Assembly: GCF_037893185.1 (NCBI RefSeq)
Contig: NZ_CP140772.1
Span: 3,844,001 to 3,908,000 of the forward strand
Source: Chitinophaga sp. 180180018-3
GTDB taxonomy: Bacteria; Bacteroidota; Bacteroidia; Chitinophagales; Chitinophagaceae
Length of the DNA stretch: 64,000 nucleotides
Direction of reading: 5' to 3'
In this document: piece by piece, positions 34,236 to 43,676 of the stretch
Layout: the number at the start of each line of letters is the position of its first letter
Position numbering within the stretch: the stretch's first letter is position 1
Notes under the pieces: generated by a model
Databases searched by the model: none
The model's input: only the letters and a program-made list of their open reading frames with translations
Told to the model about the DNA's origin: nothing
Translations under genes and position numbers: made by a program

Positions 34236-36266
34236 TTATAGTTGTACAGTGATCCCACCAAAATAATTCCGGCCGGGAGCAGGATTATAATAACGGTTAC
34301 CGAAAGCATTCAGGTCATTTCCCAAACTGTATTTTGTATTTAACAGGTTATCTGCTCCCAGTTTCAGCAGGAGGCTCCAACGGGTATGTAAAGGTACCTT
34401 CCAGCTAACGCTGGCCTGTAAAAGATGATAACTTCCTGCATAAGCACTGTTGGCATCGTTCAGCGGAATACGGTCTGTAAAATTGTGCCGGGTAAATAAA
34501 GTAATATTTGAAGGAAAGCGCCATAACAGGCTACTTATCAATACATGTTGAGGTACGCCTGTAAGCCTGTTCCCGGAGTAATCCTTGCCGGCGCTAATAT
34601 ATTCAACGAAATTGAAATCGCTGAAGGTATACGCTTCCTGCCATTGAATGCCCTGCAGGGCGCCCTGCTTACGGGGTTTCATCAGCCACCACATTCCCTG
34701 CAATTCAATCCCTTTCTGATGCACACCGCCTGCATTTGCAAAATACTCCTGGTCGCTGGCGTTGCTGCGCTTCACAATGGCATGTTCCATCTGGTAGTAA
34801 AACAAGCCCACATCCACCGTTGCCCGGCCACTGGCTGCGGCCGCCCGCAGTCCTGCTTCATAGTTCCAGCCGGTTTCCGGCTGGAGTGCCGTATTGATGA
34901 TATTATCAGAGGCCAGCACCTCTGCGGTGGCAGGCGGCGAATAGCCCCTGCTTACGGTCAGCCGGCCGGTAAGACCGGGCGTGAACAGGTAAGAAAGCGA
35001 TAACCGCGGCATCAGCTGCGGTGTGAAATTAACTTTCGTATGTCCATTCCTGTTATAACCATATCCGTAGTAGTTGATACTGGCGGCAGCTTCAAATGTA
35101 AAATAACCCAGGTTCCCCTGAAAGCGGGTAAAGAAGAAATACTGGCTGGCATCCAGCTTGTTGGCTGCCTGAACGGTATCCCGTTTTCCCTGCCGGTTGC
35201 CATAGTTCATCACGTCGGTGGTAGTACGCTGCCACTCCACACCATTCAGCCACTTCCACTGGAAATGCTGCTCCGGCCGGTTGATCCATTGCAGGTACGT
35301 CCGGAAGCCGGCGCTGTTTTCATCCCTTACTTCGTAGTTGGTGATAAAGGGATTCTCGAAATGGGTATTGGAACCGAATACGGTCAGCACATGTTGCAAA
35401 CGCGGGCTGAACTGTGCTTCGTGTACCAGTCCGCCAAAGAAAGTACGGTTGTAGATCCCGGCCTTTTGAGCGATGGCATCCGGCCTCGCAGCACGGGGAT
35501 TGGCATCGAACTGAGCCTGGGTAAGACCGCCTGGTGTGCGATATGCCAGGTCCGAATAAAATGCGAGCAACTTCAATGAATAACCTGGCCGGTATTCCCA
35601 GCGTTGCACAGTTTGGGTATACGAGCGTCTCATGGCGGTATTCTGGCGGTACCCGTCGGCGCGCTGGTATCCCTGAAATACCTGGAGCTGATAATTACGC
35701 CACTGCTGCTGATAAGATACATCGCCATGAAACAGGCCATAGCTGCCTCCCTGCAGGTTCAGGCGCAGCAGCTGCGTATCAGCCGCGGCCGGCGCCAGAT
35801 CCAGTCTTATCACACCGCCCGAGTTAGCGCCAAACATACTTCCATCCGGCCCTCTCAACACCTCGGCTCCTGATATGGCGTCCGGGTCTACGAGGTTCAG
35901 GTAGGTATTACCACCGGCATCGGTCAGCGGAATTTCGTTGGCGTATATTTTAATATTGCGGATGCCAAATGGAGAACGGAGCAAACTACCTCTGATGGAT
36001 AAACGATAACTTCCCGGCGAACGTTCCTCCATCCTTAATCCTGGCACCGCATTAAACGCAGGCAACAGTGAAGAGCCCTGTTGTATCCGGATATCTGCCG
36101 GCGAAAGCACACTCACAGCAGTGGGTATACGTTGCAGGCTGGCATGTGAATAATACGATTGTACTTCTACCTCCGGTAGCTGCCGGAGCGTGTCTTGCTG
36201 TTGCGCCTGTGCACATACAGCAAAGGATAGCATGGTTATTAAAATGCCTGCTGGCAGAATACGCAT
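34236..36266 (-). CDS. TonB-dependent outer membrane receptor
   Basis: A 676-residue receptor with signal peptide (to CAQAQQ), a plug domain (about 45-155, with GLRMEERSPGSYRLSIRGS and LRGPDGSMFGANSGGVI) and a beta-barrel ending in FGGITVQL with the outer-strand pattern. It has no STN and no carboxypeptidase-like domain, so it is a plain receptor rather than a SusC protein. The DTLRQLPEVEVQSY segment is the likely TonB box. The substrate (siderophore, cobalamin or metal) cannot be told. It is divergent from the lipoprotein gene at 36410; the shared 143-nt gap must hold both promoters. Confidence 0.92.
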   Translation of the reverse strand: MRILPAGILITMLSFAVCAQAQQQDTLRQLPEVEVQSYYSHASLQRIPTAVSVLSPADIRIQQGSSLLPAFNAVPGLRMEERSPGSYRLSIRGSLLRSPFGIRNIKIYANEIPLTDAGGNTYLNLVDPDAISGAEVLRGPDGSMFGANSGGVIRLDLAPAAADTQLLRLNLQGGSYGLFHGDVSYQQQWRNYQLQVFQGYQRADGYRQNTAMRRSYTQTVQRWEYRPGYSLKLLAFYSDLAYRTPGGLTQAQFDANPRAARPDAIAQKAGIYNRTFFGGLVHEAQFSPRLQHVLTVFGSNTHFENPFITNYEVRDENSAGFRTYLQWINRPEQHFQWKWLNGVEWQRTTTDVMNYGNRQGKRDTVQAANKLDASQYFFFTRFQGNLGYFTFEAAASINYYGYGYNRNGHTKVNFTPQLMPRLSLSYLFTPGLTGRLTVSRGYSPPATAEVLASDNIINTALQPETGWNYEAGLRAAAASGRATVDVGLFYYQMEHAIVKRSNASDQEYFANAGGVHQKGIELQGMWWLMKPRKQGALQGIQWQEAYTFSDFNFVEYISAGKDYSGNRLTGVPQHVLISSLLWRFPSNITLFTRHNFTDRIPLNDANSAYAGSYHLLQASVSWKVPLHTRWSLLLKLGADNLLNTKYSLGNDLNAFGNRYYNPAPGRNYFGGITVQL

Positions 36267-36409
36267 TTTGATAGCTGTTCTTTTCTTTTGGTAGTCACGG
36301 TCATTCAGCGGGTTAAGTTATAACTATTTCTGTTTATTGCCGGGTTATTTGTGAAGAAGACCCGCCGGCTGCTTTATATTTCAATATATTTACCCGCCAA
36401 TTCGCTATC

Positions 36410-37036
36410 ATGAAAAGATCTATCCTTTTTCTGGCGGGCATGATTGCCGCCTGCCACACCGCTACTACGCCTGCCAGTCAACCGCCGGCAGCTGATACTG
36501 TTAACACTCCCAAAGCGCCGGAGAAACCTATTCCGGCGACAGCCGGCAACGAGGTTGTATACAGAGACTCCGTGCCAGGCGACTTTAACGGTGACGGCCA
36601 TACGGAAACAGCCACACTTGTACTCGTAAAAAAAGGACAAGGCAACCCGATGGAAGACGGGACACCGGATGAATACGCGGTGCAGTTTTCCGACAGCACA
36701 CTGCCTGTGTTAAATATCGGCTGTTGCGAAGGAAAACTGTTTAACAAAAAAGATCTGAATAAAAATGGTACCGACGAGATCTGTACCATTCAGGCGCCGC
36801 CCAACGGTAACACCTATGAACTAACCGTATGGACCCTGGATAAAGGCAAATGGAAACCTATGGCCACCCCGTTGCTGCTCCCTACCGGCGGTGATCCTTT
36901 CTCTTTTGAAGACTTTGCCAAACGTGTTTTCGTTCAGAACGATACCCTTTATTACCTGGAAACAGACCTGAATGATGAAAACTTACGCCTGGTGAAAAAA
37001 CCAGCTAAACTGAATCAAGTAATACCTGAACAATAA
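36410..37036 (+). CDS. Lipoprotein with VCBS/FG-GAP-like calcium-site motif
   Basis: A 208-residue probable lipoprotein (MIAAC lipobox, then a Thr/Pro-rich linker of about 30 residues). The folded part starts with GDFNGDGHTETATL (about 60-72), a calcium-binding repeat-like motif, and a second acidic repeat occurs in KKDLNKNGTDEICTI. The family is not recognised beyond that. It is 30 nt upstream of the YfhO-like gene and may be co-transcribed with it. Export is likely; function unknown. Confidence 0.7.
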   Translation: MKRSILFLAGMIAACHTATTPASQPPAADTVNTPKAPEKPIPATAGNEVVYRDSVPGDFNGDGHTETATLVLVKKGQGNPMEDGTPDEYAVQFSDSTLPVLNIGCCEGKLFNKKDLNKNGTDEICTIQAPPNGNTYELTVWTLDKGKWKPMATPLLLPTGGDPFSFEDFAKRVFVQNDTLYYLETDLNDENLRLVKKPAKLNQVIPEQ

Positions 37037-37066
37037 CCTGAATAAATATTGATAACCAATTAGATA

Positions 37067-39556
37067 ATGAAAAACAACTGGTTTAAAGCTTTAAGTCCTC
37101 ACATAGGGGCATTATTGATATTTATAGTGCTTTCCTTCGCTTTTTTCAGCCCGGTGCTGGAAGGAAAAGAGTTATTGCAATCGGATATGATGCATTACAA
37201 AGGGATGCAGAAAGAGGCAGCTGATTACTATGAAAAAACCGGCGACATTCCGTTATGGACCAACAGTATGTTTGGTGGGATGCCCACCTATGTGATCTAC
37301 ACCGGACCATCCTCGAACAAGATCGGGATGCTCAACAAATTACTCACCCTTTACCTGCCCAACCCGGTGAACATGCTTTTTGTACTGATGATGGGCATGT
37401 ACGTATTCCTTTGCGTACTGGACATCCGTTACTGGATCAGGATACTGGGCGCCGTAGCTTATGGTTTTGCCACCTTTACCATTGTAAGTATAGATGCAGG
37501 GCATATCACCAAGGTAATGGCGATGGCCTATATAGCACCGGTACTGGGTGGTATGATACTTACCTACCGCGGAAAATACCTCGCTGGTGCTGCGCTGACG
37601 GCCCTCGCTGCGGCTGTTCAGATCTACAACAACCACCCGCAGATTACTTATTATACCCTCATCATCGCGATATGCCTTGCCGCAGCAGCCGGCGTGAAAG
37701 CATTCAGGGAAAAACAACTGCCGGCTTTCTGGAAGGCGTCCGCCGCGATCGCCATCGCCGGTATACTGGCGGTGCTTCCGGCGATGGACAACCTGCTGAT
37801 TATGCAGGAATATACCCGCTACTCTATGCGGGGCAGCCAGTCGGAGCTTACCCTGAACCAGAAAGACAAGGAAATAAAAAAATCAGGCGGCCTTGATATC
37901 GACTATGCTTTCCAGTGGAGCTATGGCAAAGGAGAAACGTTTACCCTGTTGCTGCCTCACCTGGTAGGCGGTTCTACCTCGGAGAAGTTATCCGTCAATT
38001 CAAATACCTATAAGGCATTGACCGATATCGGTGTTCCTGCAGAGCAGGCGGCACAGGCGGTCAATCAGCCATCGTGGCAGTTGTACTGGGGCGCACAGCC
38101 GTTTACGGCCGGCCCCGTGTATGTAGGCGCCATCATTTGTTGTTTGTTCGTATTGGCGTTGTTTATTATAAAGAGCTGGCATAAATGGTGGTTACTGGCG
38201 GCCACGATCATTGGTATCGTACTTAGCTGGGGCGCTAATTTCCCGGAGGTGAACGATTTCCTTTTCTACCATCTTCCCTTGTACAGCAAGTTCAGGGCGC
38301 CTACCATGGCGCTCGTGATCCCCCAGGTGACCATGGTGATCCTGGCCTGTATGGCGCTACAGGAGCTGCTATACGGGCAACAAACCAAAGAGTTCCTGAT
38401 GCAGCATCTCCGGATGACGTTATATGTAACCGGCGGCCTGGTATTGTTGCTGGCGATTGGTGGCAGTATGCTTTATCCTTTCAGCGGTCCGGGCGACAGT
38501 AGTTTCCTTGCCCGCTATTCGCAAATGCTGGGGGGCGATGCACCGGCCGCGAGGCTCCTCGGCGCGTTGAAACAAGACAGAAGCAGCGTGCTCCGTGCCG
38601 ACGGTATCCGCGCGCTGGCGCTGATACTTGTTGCTTTCGGCACTATGTGGTACTTCCTCAAAGGCAGGCTGAAAGCCAATTACACGGTGATGATACTCAC
38701 CGCAGCCATCTTGTTCGATCTCTTCCAGACCGATAAAAGTTATCTGAATGAAAGTAATTTCTCCGAGCCCTCGCAGCTGGAAAGTTATATTGCTCCTTCT
38801 CCGGCCGACGAACAGATATTGCAGGACAAGGATCCTTACTACCGGGTGCTGAATGCTACCGTAAATCCATTCCTGGATGCCAACTGCTCCTACTTCCATA
38901 AGTCTGTGGGCGGTCAGAGCCCTGCCAAGCTATGGCTATACGAAGACCTGATTGAGCACCAGCTCTCCAAAAACAACATGGCAGTGTTCAATATGCTGAA
39001 CACCCGCTATTTCATTGTGCCGGATCCGAAAACGGGTCAGCCGGTGGCCCAGCGCAACCCTGGCGCACTCGGGAATGCATGGTTTGTGAAAGCGATACAG
39101 CTGGTGCCGGACGCGAACTCGGAGATGAAAGCGCTCGACCATTTCAATCCGCGAGACACGGTTATCATCGACCAGCGCTTCACCAGAGCAGTAGCCGGGC
39201 ATGAACCCGGAGCCGATAGTGCGGCGCACATTACCTTAACATCATACGGGCTTAACCAGCTGAAGTACAGCGCTGAAAACAGCCAGGCCGGTTTCGGTGT
39301 TTTCTCGGACATCTATTATCCTGCCGGTTGGAAGGCATACATAGATGGAAAGGAAGAACAGATCATTCGGGTAAATTATGCCTTAAGAGGACTTACCATC
39401 CCTTCGGGCAAACACGAAATCATATTTAAATTTGAACCTGCTACCTTTTTTACAGGAAGAAAAATATCCGGCGTGTCCTCCATTCTCCTGCTGATCGGTG
39501 TTGCCGCTTCGTTTATATGGAGCTTCCTGAAAAGCGTTAAGGCTAAAGAAAACTAA
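37067..39556 (+). CDS. YfhO-family membrane protein (GT-C-like)
   Basis: An 829-residue membrane protein with about twelve helices in its first 560 residues and a C-terminal extracytoplasmic beta-rich domain (about 600-800, AGWKAYIDGKEEQIIRVNYALRGL) before a last membrane helix. It matches the YfhO family, thought to be GT-C glycosyltransferases for cell-surface glycans; in Firmicutes YfhO decorates teichoic acids. Near the N-terminus it has the acidic LQSDMMHYKGMQ where GT-C enzymes carry a catalytic Asp. The last 12 nt belong to the direct repeat copied at 41177. Confidence 0.85.
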   Translation: MKNNWFKALSPHIGALLIFIVLSFAFFSPVLEGKELLQSDMMHYKGMQKEAADYYEKTGDIPLWTNSMFGGMPTYVIYTGPSSNKIGMLNKLLTLYLPNPVNMLFVLMMGMYVFLCVLDIRYWIRILGAVAYGFATFTIVSIDAGHITKVMAMAYIAPVLGGMILTYRGKYLAGAALTALAAAVQIYNNHPQITYYTLIIAICLAAAAGVKAFREKQLPAFWKASAAIAIAGILAVLPAMDNLLIMQEYTRYSMRGSQSELTLNQKDKEIKKSGGLDIDYAFQWSYGKGETFTLLLPHLVGGSTSEKLSVNSNTYKALTDIGVPAEQAAQAVNQPSWQLYWGAQPFTAGPVYVGAIICCLFVLALFIIKSWHKWWLLAATIIGIVLSWGANFPEVNDFLFYHLPLYSKFRAPTMALVIPQVTMVILACMALQELLYGQQTKEFLMQHLRMTLYVTGGLVLLLAIGGSMLYPFSGPGDSSFLARYSQMLGGDAPAARLLGALKQDRSSVLRADGIRALALILVAFGTMWYFLKGRLKANYTVMILTAAILFDLFQTDKSYLNESNFSEPSQLESYIAPSPADEQILQDKDPYYRVLNATVNPFLDANCSYFHKSVGGQSPAKLWLYEDLIEHQLSKNNMAVFNMLNTRYFIVPDPKTGQPVAQRNPGALGNAWFVKAIQLVPDANSEMKALDHFNPRDTVIIDQRFTRAVAGHEPGADSAAHITLTSYGLNQLKYSAENSQAGFGVFSDIYYPAGWKAYIDGKEEQIIRVNYALRGLTIPSGKHEIIFKFEPATFFTGRKISGVSSILLLIGVAASFIWSFLKSVKAKEN

Positions 39557-39593
39557 TCAGGGTATATTCACTCCATCTAAAAGCCGTTCTGTC
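39545..39593 (+). repeat. Direct repeat copy A (3' end of the yfhO-like gene)
   Basis: This 49-bp stretch recurs at 41177-41225 with about seven mismatches, five of them in one cluster. The first 14 bases (AAAGAAAACTAATC) and the last 15 are identical. Copy A includes the final codons of the YfhO-like gene and the first arm of its terminator; copy B lies just after the ankyrin gene. The two flank a 1.6-kb block with two accessory genes. Confidence 0.7.
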
Positions 39594-39613
39594 GGCAATG
39601 CGGCAGAACGGCT
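39582..39613 (+). terminator. Terminator after the yfhO-like gene
   Basis: AGCCGTTCTG (39582-39591) pairs with CAGAACGGCT (39604-39613) around a 12-nt loop. The run after it is A-rich (AAAATAC), not T-rich, so termination efficiency is uncertain. The following 39614-39910 stretch (about 300 nt) holds no gene that I can support. Confidence 0.6.
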
Positions 39614-39910
39614 AAAATACTATCAGAAATCCTTTACCACGCATCATATAATACATTTTCACATACTTACAACTATTTGATCTGCAAATCATTGCAGGGG
39701 TATCCTTCGGTTCTCATTCGGTTCTCAGTTAAGTATCCTATACTCCATGATGTGGTAAGGCAGTCTCAGCTCCATGCCGAAACCAGTACTTTTTTCCCCA
39801 TTGGAAAACTCCCGTTTGCTGCACATTTTTTTCTCCATCCGTACATAACAGGATTATTTTTTTCGAAACTCTCATTCACGATTCAGCCGACCCTGTAGTT
39901 TAAATGCTTT

Positions 39911-40345
39911 CTACTGCTCCTGGACACGTTTTTGCAGCGCCCGGATAATTTCAGACATAACGCCCTGCTGAAAAATGTCGACCAGGAACCCTTCGTTAAA
40001 CCGGTCGCCCCGGATGGCGACGGTGAACAATTTGCATAAAGTAACGGCATCCTGTTTCGAATAATCGTAATTTTCATCATTCAGCATCTGAATTCCTTCC
40101 GCCCACTTCATCCAGTCAAAAACCGGCATAATGTCCAGGCTGGTAATAGCCTTTACAGTTTTGTTTACTATCTCCGCCTGAACCTGGTATGGGAAAGTGA
40201 CGGTGCCGTCTTCCCGTTTTTCGCCACCTTTAAACCAGCCAAATTCCTTCGTTGCTGCAATTTCCGGCAACAGGCTGAACAGCTTTTCCCAGTCTGTCGG
40301 GCTTAATGTATTCAGATGCGCAGGAAGTGTTTCTATTGTTGCCAT
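39911..40345 (-). CDS. DUF6508-family protein
   Basis: A 144-residue soluble protein resembling DUF6508. The pattern LFSLLPEIAATKEFGWFKGGEKREDG, then FDWMKWAEGIQML, and the C-terminal TVAIRGDRFNEGFLVDIFQQGVMSEIIRAL match what I know of that family, whose function is unknown. Members are scattered across bacteria and often near mobile or accessory genes. It lies inside the block flanked by the direct repeats at 39545 and 41177, next to the ankyrin gene but on the opposite strand. Confidence 0.75.
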   Translation of the reverse strand: MATIETLPAHLNTLSPTDWEKLFSLLPEIAATKEFGWFKGGEKREDGTVTFPYQVQAEIVNKTVKAITSLDIMPVFDWMKWAEGIQMLNDENYDYSKQDAVTLCKLFTVAIRGDRFNEGFLVDIFQQGVMSEIIRALQKRVQEQ

Positions 40346-40545
40346 TGTTTTAAGAATTGAGATCCGGGAGCTTATACTATTGATTATTGCAAAGAAACGT
40401 AAAAGGAATCATTTCGTGTAGTCACTGATCCATCACAAAAGAAAAGTGCCCCTATACAGCCAGACAATCATCATATGACCAGTTGGAAAAATTATCTTAC
40501 ATTCATTTAAAGAGGAAATATCATGTACCGGAAACAAAATGTACC

Positions 40546-41178
40546 ATGAAAACGCTGATCAATAACAAAGATTACGAAGGGATCAAAAAAGCGTTGACTG
40601 AAAACCCCTCGCTGGCCAATGAAGGCATCCCTTTTGACGAAGAGAATACTACCAAAGCCCATCCCCTGCATCGGATTTGTGATGCGGTATTTGCCCATAC
40701 CATTACGGATAAGGAAGGGGTTGAAATTGCCCGGATATTTTTAGCATACGGAGCTAACGTTAATGGTTATGAATTAACCGAAGGGCATGATACGCCTCTT
40801 ACTGCGGCAGCCAGCTTACATGCAGAAGAGGTGGGTATCTTATATATAGAGAATGGCGCTGCCATTCACCACCCGGGATGCCATGGAGGCACTGCTTTAC
40901 ACTGGGCCGCCTGGGTAGGCAGAGATAAGCTGGTAGAAAGGCTGATCCGGGAAAAAGCAGCCATCAACAAACGATGTACTGATTTTAAAGGCACGCCACT
41001 CTTATGGGCCATCCATGGATTCAAACACGGAGGTTCCGGCAACAGACATCACCAGCTTGAATGTGCGCGGCTGCTAATTAATGCCGGGGCCGACAAAACT
41101 ATTCCTAATATCGACGGAACCATACCGTTGGAATTTCTTGAAGAAGAAGATACGGCATTCATCCATCTATTGAAATAA
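40546..41178 (+). CDS. Ankyrin-repeat protein
   Basis: A 210-residue cytoplasmic protein of about five ankyrin repeats, for example TPLTAAASLHAEEVGILYIENGA and GGTALHWAAWVGRDKLVERLIREKA, ending in the capping repeat TIPLEFLEEED. The ATG at 40546 is used instead of a TTG at 40483. Ankyrin stacks bind other proteins; the partner is unknown. No signal peptide. It is in the small accessory block flanked by direct repeats, and its terminator belongs to copy B. Confidence 0.88.
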   Translation: MKTLINNKDYEGIKKALTENPSLANEGIPFDEENTTKAHPLHRICDAVFAHTITDKEGVEIARIFLAYGANVNGYELTEGHDTPLTAAASLHAEEVGILYIENGAAIHHPGCHGGTALHWAAWVGRDKLVERLIREKAAINKRCTDFKGTPLLWAIHGFKHGGSGNRHHQLECARLLINAGADKTIPNIDGTIPLEFLEEEDTAFIHLLK

Positions 41179-41225
41179 AGAAAACTAATCCTACCATATT
41201 CACCCCATCAAAAAGCCGTTCTGTC
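41177..41225 (+). repeat. Direct repeat copy B
   Basis: Near-identical to 39545-39593. Here the same bases that encode the last codons of the YfhO-like protein lie at and beyond the stop of the ankyrin gene. This suggests that one copy arose by duplication of the yfhO 3' end, with the block between them acquired or copied in. Confidence 0.7.
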
Positions 41226-41249
41226 ACATTTCCAACAGAGCGGCTTTTT
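41210..41249 (+). terminator. Terminator after the ankyrin gene
   Basis: AAAAAGCCGTTCTGT (41210-41224) pairs with ACAGAGCGGCTTTTT (41235-41249), 15 bp with one G-T pair and a 10-nt loop, ending in five T. It resembles the hairpin at 39582-39613 in its left arm but has a cleaner T-run. Confidence 0.88.
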
Positions 41250-41256
41250 AATTATA

Positions 41257-41264
41257 TAAGTTTG
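41257..41264 (+). promoter_or_regulatory. -7 element for the FtsX-type permease gene
   Basis: TAAGTTTG matches TAnnTTTG and lies 56 nt before the ATG at 41321, just after the ankyrin terminator. A -33 TTTG at the usual distance is not seen. Confidence 0.4.
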
Positions 41265-41320
41265 AACTATCGCTACGAAAATTCTTAATTCCACATTCTC
41301 AATTCCTAATTCTACAGGCT

Positions 41321-43672
41321 ATGTTTCGTAACTATTTCCGGCATGGTTGGAGAAATCTCCTGAATAACAAAATGTCTACCCTGATCAATACCGGCGGGCT
41401 GGCCATCGGTTTAACCATCAGCATCATTATCATGATGTGGATCATGGATGAATTCAGTTACGATATGTTTCATAAAAACGGGTCCTATACCTATCTTATG
41501 ATGAACAACCGGAAGGTAGAAGGCGGCTGGCATACGGGCGATAATACCCAGGCGCCGCTGGCGGTGAAGCTGAAGCAGGACTTTCCTGATGTGAAATATG
41601 CCACCCGCCGTGCTTTTGGGGGCGATCAGCTTTTCAACACCGGGAGCAAGAGTATCTATCAGGAGAGCATCTACGTAGATCCCGACTTCTTCAACATCTT
41701 TACCTTTCCGGCTATCAGCGGCGATCCTGTAACAGCCTTGAAAGAGCCGGATGCGGCGGTGCTCACGGAAAGTGCCGCTGAACGGCTGTTTGGCAAGGCC
41801 AATCCCATGGGCAGGATCATCCGGCAAAACAGTCAGCATAGCTTACGTGTAGCCGCGGTGATACGCGATGCTCCTGCCAGTAGCACCATCCGTTTTGATA
41901 TCGTACTCCCCTTCCGCCTTTACGAAATAGAGAATGCTTCCTGGATCGACCGCTGGGATAACTACCGGCTCAGTAGTATCGTAATGTTACAGCCGGGTGC
42001 CAGTGTAGAACATTTCAACCAAAAGCTGCTGCCGGTGATGAAATCGTACGGGGGCGACAGTACCAATTATGTGTTCGCCTATAGGTTCAAGGATCTGCAT
42101 ATGTATGGTTCCTTTAAGAATGGCAAGCCTAATGGCGGACGTATAGAGATGATGTGGTTATTGGGGCTGACCGCTTTCTTTATTCTGCTGATTGCCTGTA
42201 TCAATTTCATGAACCTTACCACTGCCCAGTCTGAGCGGCGGGCCAGGGAAGTAGGTGTGCGCAAGGTAATGGGTGCATCGCGGCGCATCATCATTATTCA
42301 ATTCCTGGCTGAAGCCCTGCTTATCACCATGCTGGCCATGCTGCTGGGGATACTCCTGGCCTGGCTCTGCATTCCTGGTCTGAACCGCATTTCTGGCAGA
42401 AGTATTTCCTTCGGACTGCTCAACTGGAAAATGTGGTGCGGACTGTTATCACTGTTAGTAGCCACCGGACTGATTGCGGGCAGTTATCCTGCTTTCTTCC
42501 TCAGCGGTTTCCAGCCGGCAAAAGTGCTGAAGGGCGGGCTGATCAGCGGCGGAAAGGGCCGCGGCAGGTTTCGCAAAGCGCTGGTGACCCTGCAGTTTGT
42601 CATCTCCATATTCCTTATTCTTACCACCATTGTTATATACCGGCAAATAAAGCATGTAGAAACCCGGCCAATTGGTTACGAACAAAACAACCTGCTCGAA
42701 ATTCCTGCCCGGGGTGAAATGGCGCAACACTATCCTCTGTTGCGGGACGCCCTGGTGCAGGTGTCGGGAGTAGAAAGCGTTTCAGCCGGAACAGACGACC
42801 TGCTGCGTTTTGGTGGCAGCACCGACGATGTGGTATGGCCGGGAAAAACACGGGATCAGAATTTCCCCGTCACGATTACCTGGGTACAATACGACTGGGC
42901 TCATACTGCCGGCATGCAGCTGTTGGCAGGTCGCGATTTCAGCAGTAGCTATGGCAGTGATTCCATTGGTTGCATCGTCAACGAAGCAGCGGTCAGGCGA
43001 ATGGGGTTGAAGGAGCCTGTGGTGGGAACATTGCTGGGAAGTAATCCCATCATCGGGGTGGTCAGGGACTTTGTTATGAATGATCCTTTCAATGCTGCCC
43101 GGCCAATGGTGCTGTATTTCGGAAACGGATCAATGGACCATATTTTTATACGGCTGCGGTCAACTGCCGATCAGGTGAAAACGCTGAGCAGCATTGCAGC
43201 TGTGCTGAAAGATAAACATCCCGAGTTCCCTTTTGAATATCATTTTTTGAAAGACAGCTATCAGCAGCAATTCAACGGGGCCAAATCAGTCAGGTTTGTG
43301 CTGAACTGGACCAGCAGCCTGGCCATCATCATATCCTGCCTGGGACTGTTCGGCTTGTCGGCCTTCCTCACAGAAAGGCGCAGCAAGGAGATCAGCATCC
43401 GCAAGATAATGGGCGCCACCACGGGCAGCATCTGGCTGATGCTGGCCAGGGAATTCCTTCAGCCTGTTTTCATAGCGTTTGTGGTAACGATTCCGCTGGT
43501 GATACTGGTAATGCGGCAAGCATTGCATAACATCGATTACCGTATCGAGCTGCATTGGTGGATCTTTGCGACGGGTGGGTTAATCACAGCTGTTATAGCC
43601 TTGGCAACAATCAGCTACCAGGGCGCTAAAGCGGCCCGGGCTAATCCTGTTAAAGCATTGCAATCGGAATAA
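41321..43672 (+). CDS. FtsX/MacB-type ABC transporter permease
   Basis: A 783-residue permease with two MacB/FtsX halves. An N-terminal membrane helix (about 22-42) precedes a MacB_PCD periplasmic domain, then three membrane segments with the conserved RRAREVGVRKVMGASRR (about 305-321). A second periplasmic domain follows, and the C-terminal FtsX unit has RRSKEISIRKIMGATTGS (about 686-703). Such large double permeases are frequent in Chitinophaga-like genomes and are usually not next to an ATPase gene, as here. Likely exports a peptide or lipid-linked compound or acts as a mechanotransmitter; substrate unknown. Confidence 0.9.
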   Translation: MFRNYFRHGWRNLLNNKMSTLINTGGLAIGLTISIIIMMWIMDEFSYDMFHKNGSYTYLMMNNRKVEGGWHTGDNTQAPLAVKLKQDFPDVKYATRRAFGGDQLFNTGSKSIYQESIYVDPDFFNIFTFPAISGDPVTALKEPDAAVLTESAAERLFGKANPMGRIIRQNSQHSLRVAAVIRDAPASSTIRFDIVLPFRLYEIENASWIDRWDNYRLSSIVMLQPGASVEHFNQKLLPVMKSYGGDSTNYVFAYRFKDLHMYGSFKNGKPNGGRIEMMWLLGLTAFFILLIACINFMNLTTAQSERRAREVGVRKVMGASRRIIIIQFLAEALLITMLAMLLGILLAWLCIPGLNRISGRSISFGLLNWKMWCGLLSLLVATGLIAGSYPAFFLSGFQPAKVLKGGLISGGKGRGRFRKALVTLQFVISIFLILTTIVIYRQIKHVETRPIGYEQNNLLEIPARGEMAQHYPLLRDALVQVSGVESVSAGTDDLLRFGGSTDDVVWPGKTRDQNFPVTITWVQYDWAHTAGMQLLAGRDFSSSYGSDSIGCIVNEAAVRRMGLKEPVVGTLLGSNPIIGVVRDFVMNDPFNAARPMVLYFGNGSMDHIFIRLRSTADQVKTLSSIAAVLKDKHPEFPFEYHFLKDSYQQQFNGAKSVRFVLNWTSSLAIIISCLGLFGLSAFLTERRSKEISIRKIMGATTGSIWLMLAREFLQPVFIAFVVTIPLVILVMRQALHNIDYRIELHWWIFATGGLITAVIALATISYQGAKAARANPVKALQSE

Positions 43673-43676
43673 ACAA

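Noticed and set aside
39677..39898. A 73-codon plus-strand frame after the yfhO-like gene
   Set aside because: No family resemblance or start context; looks like chance in AT-rich intergenic DNA.
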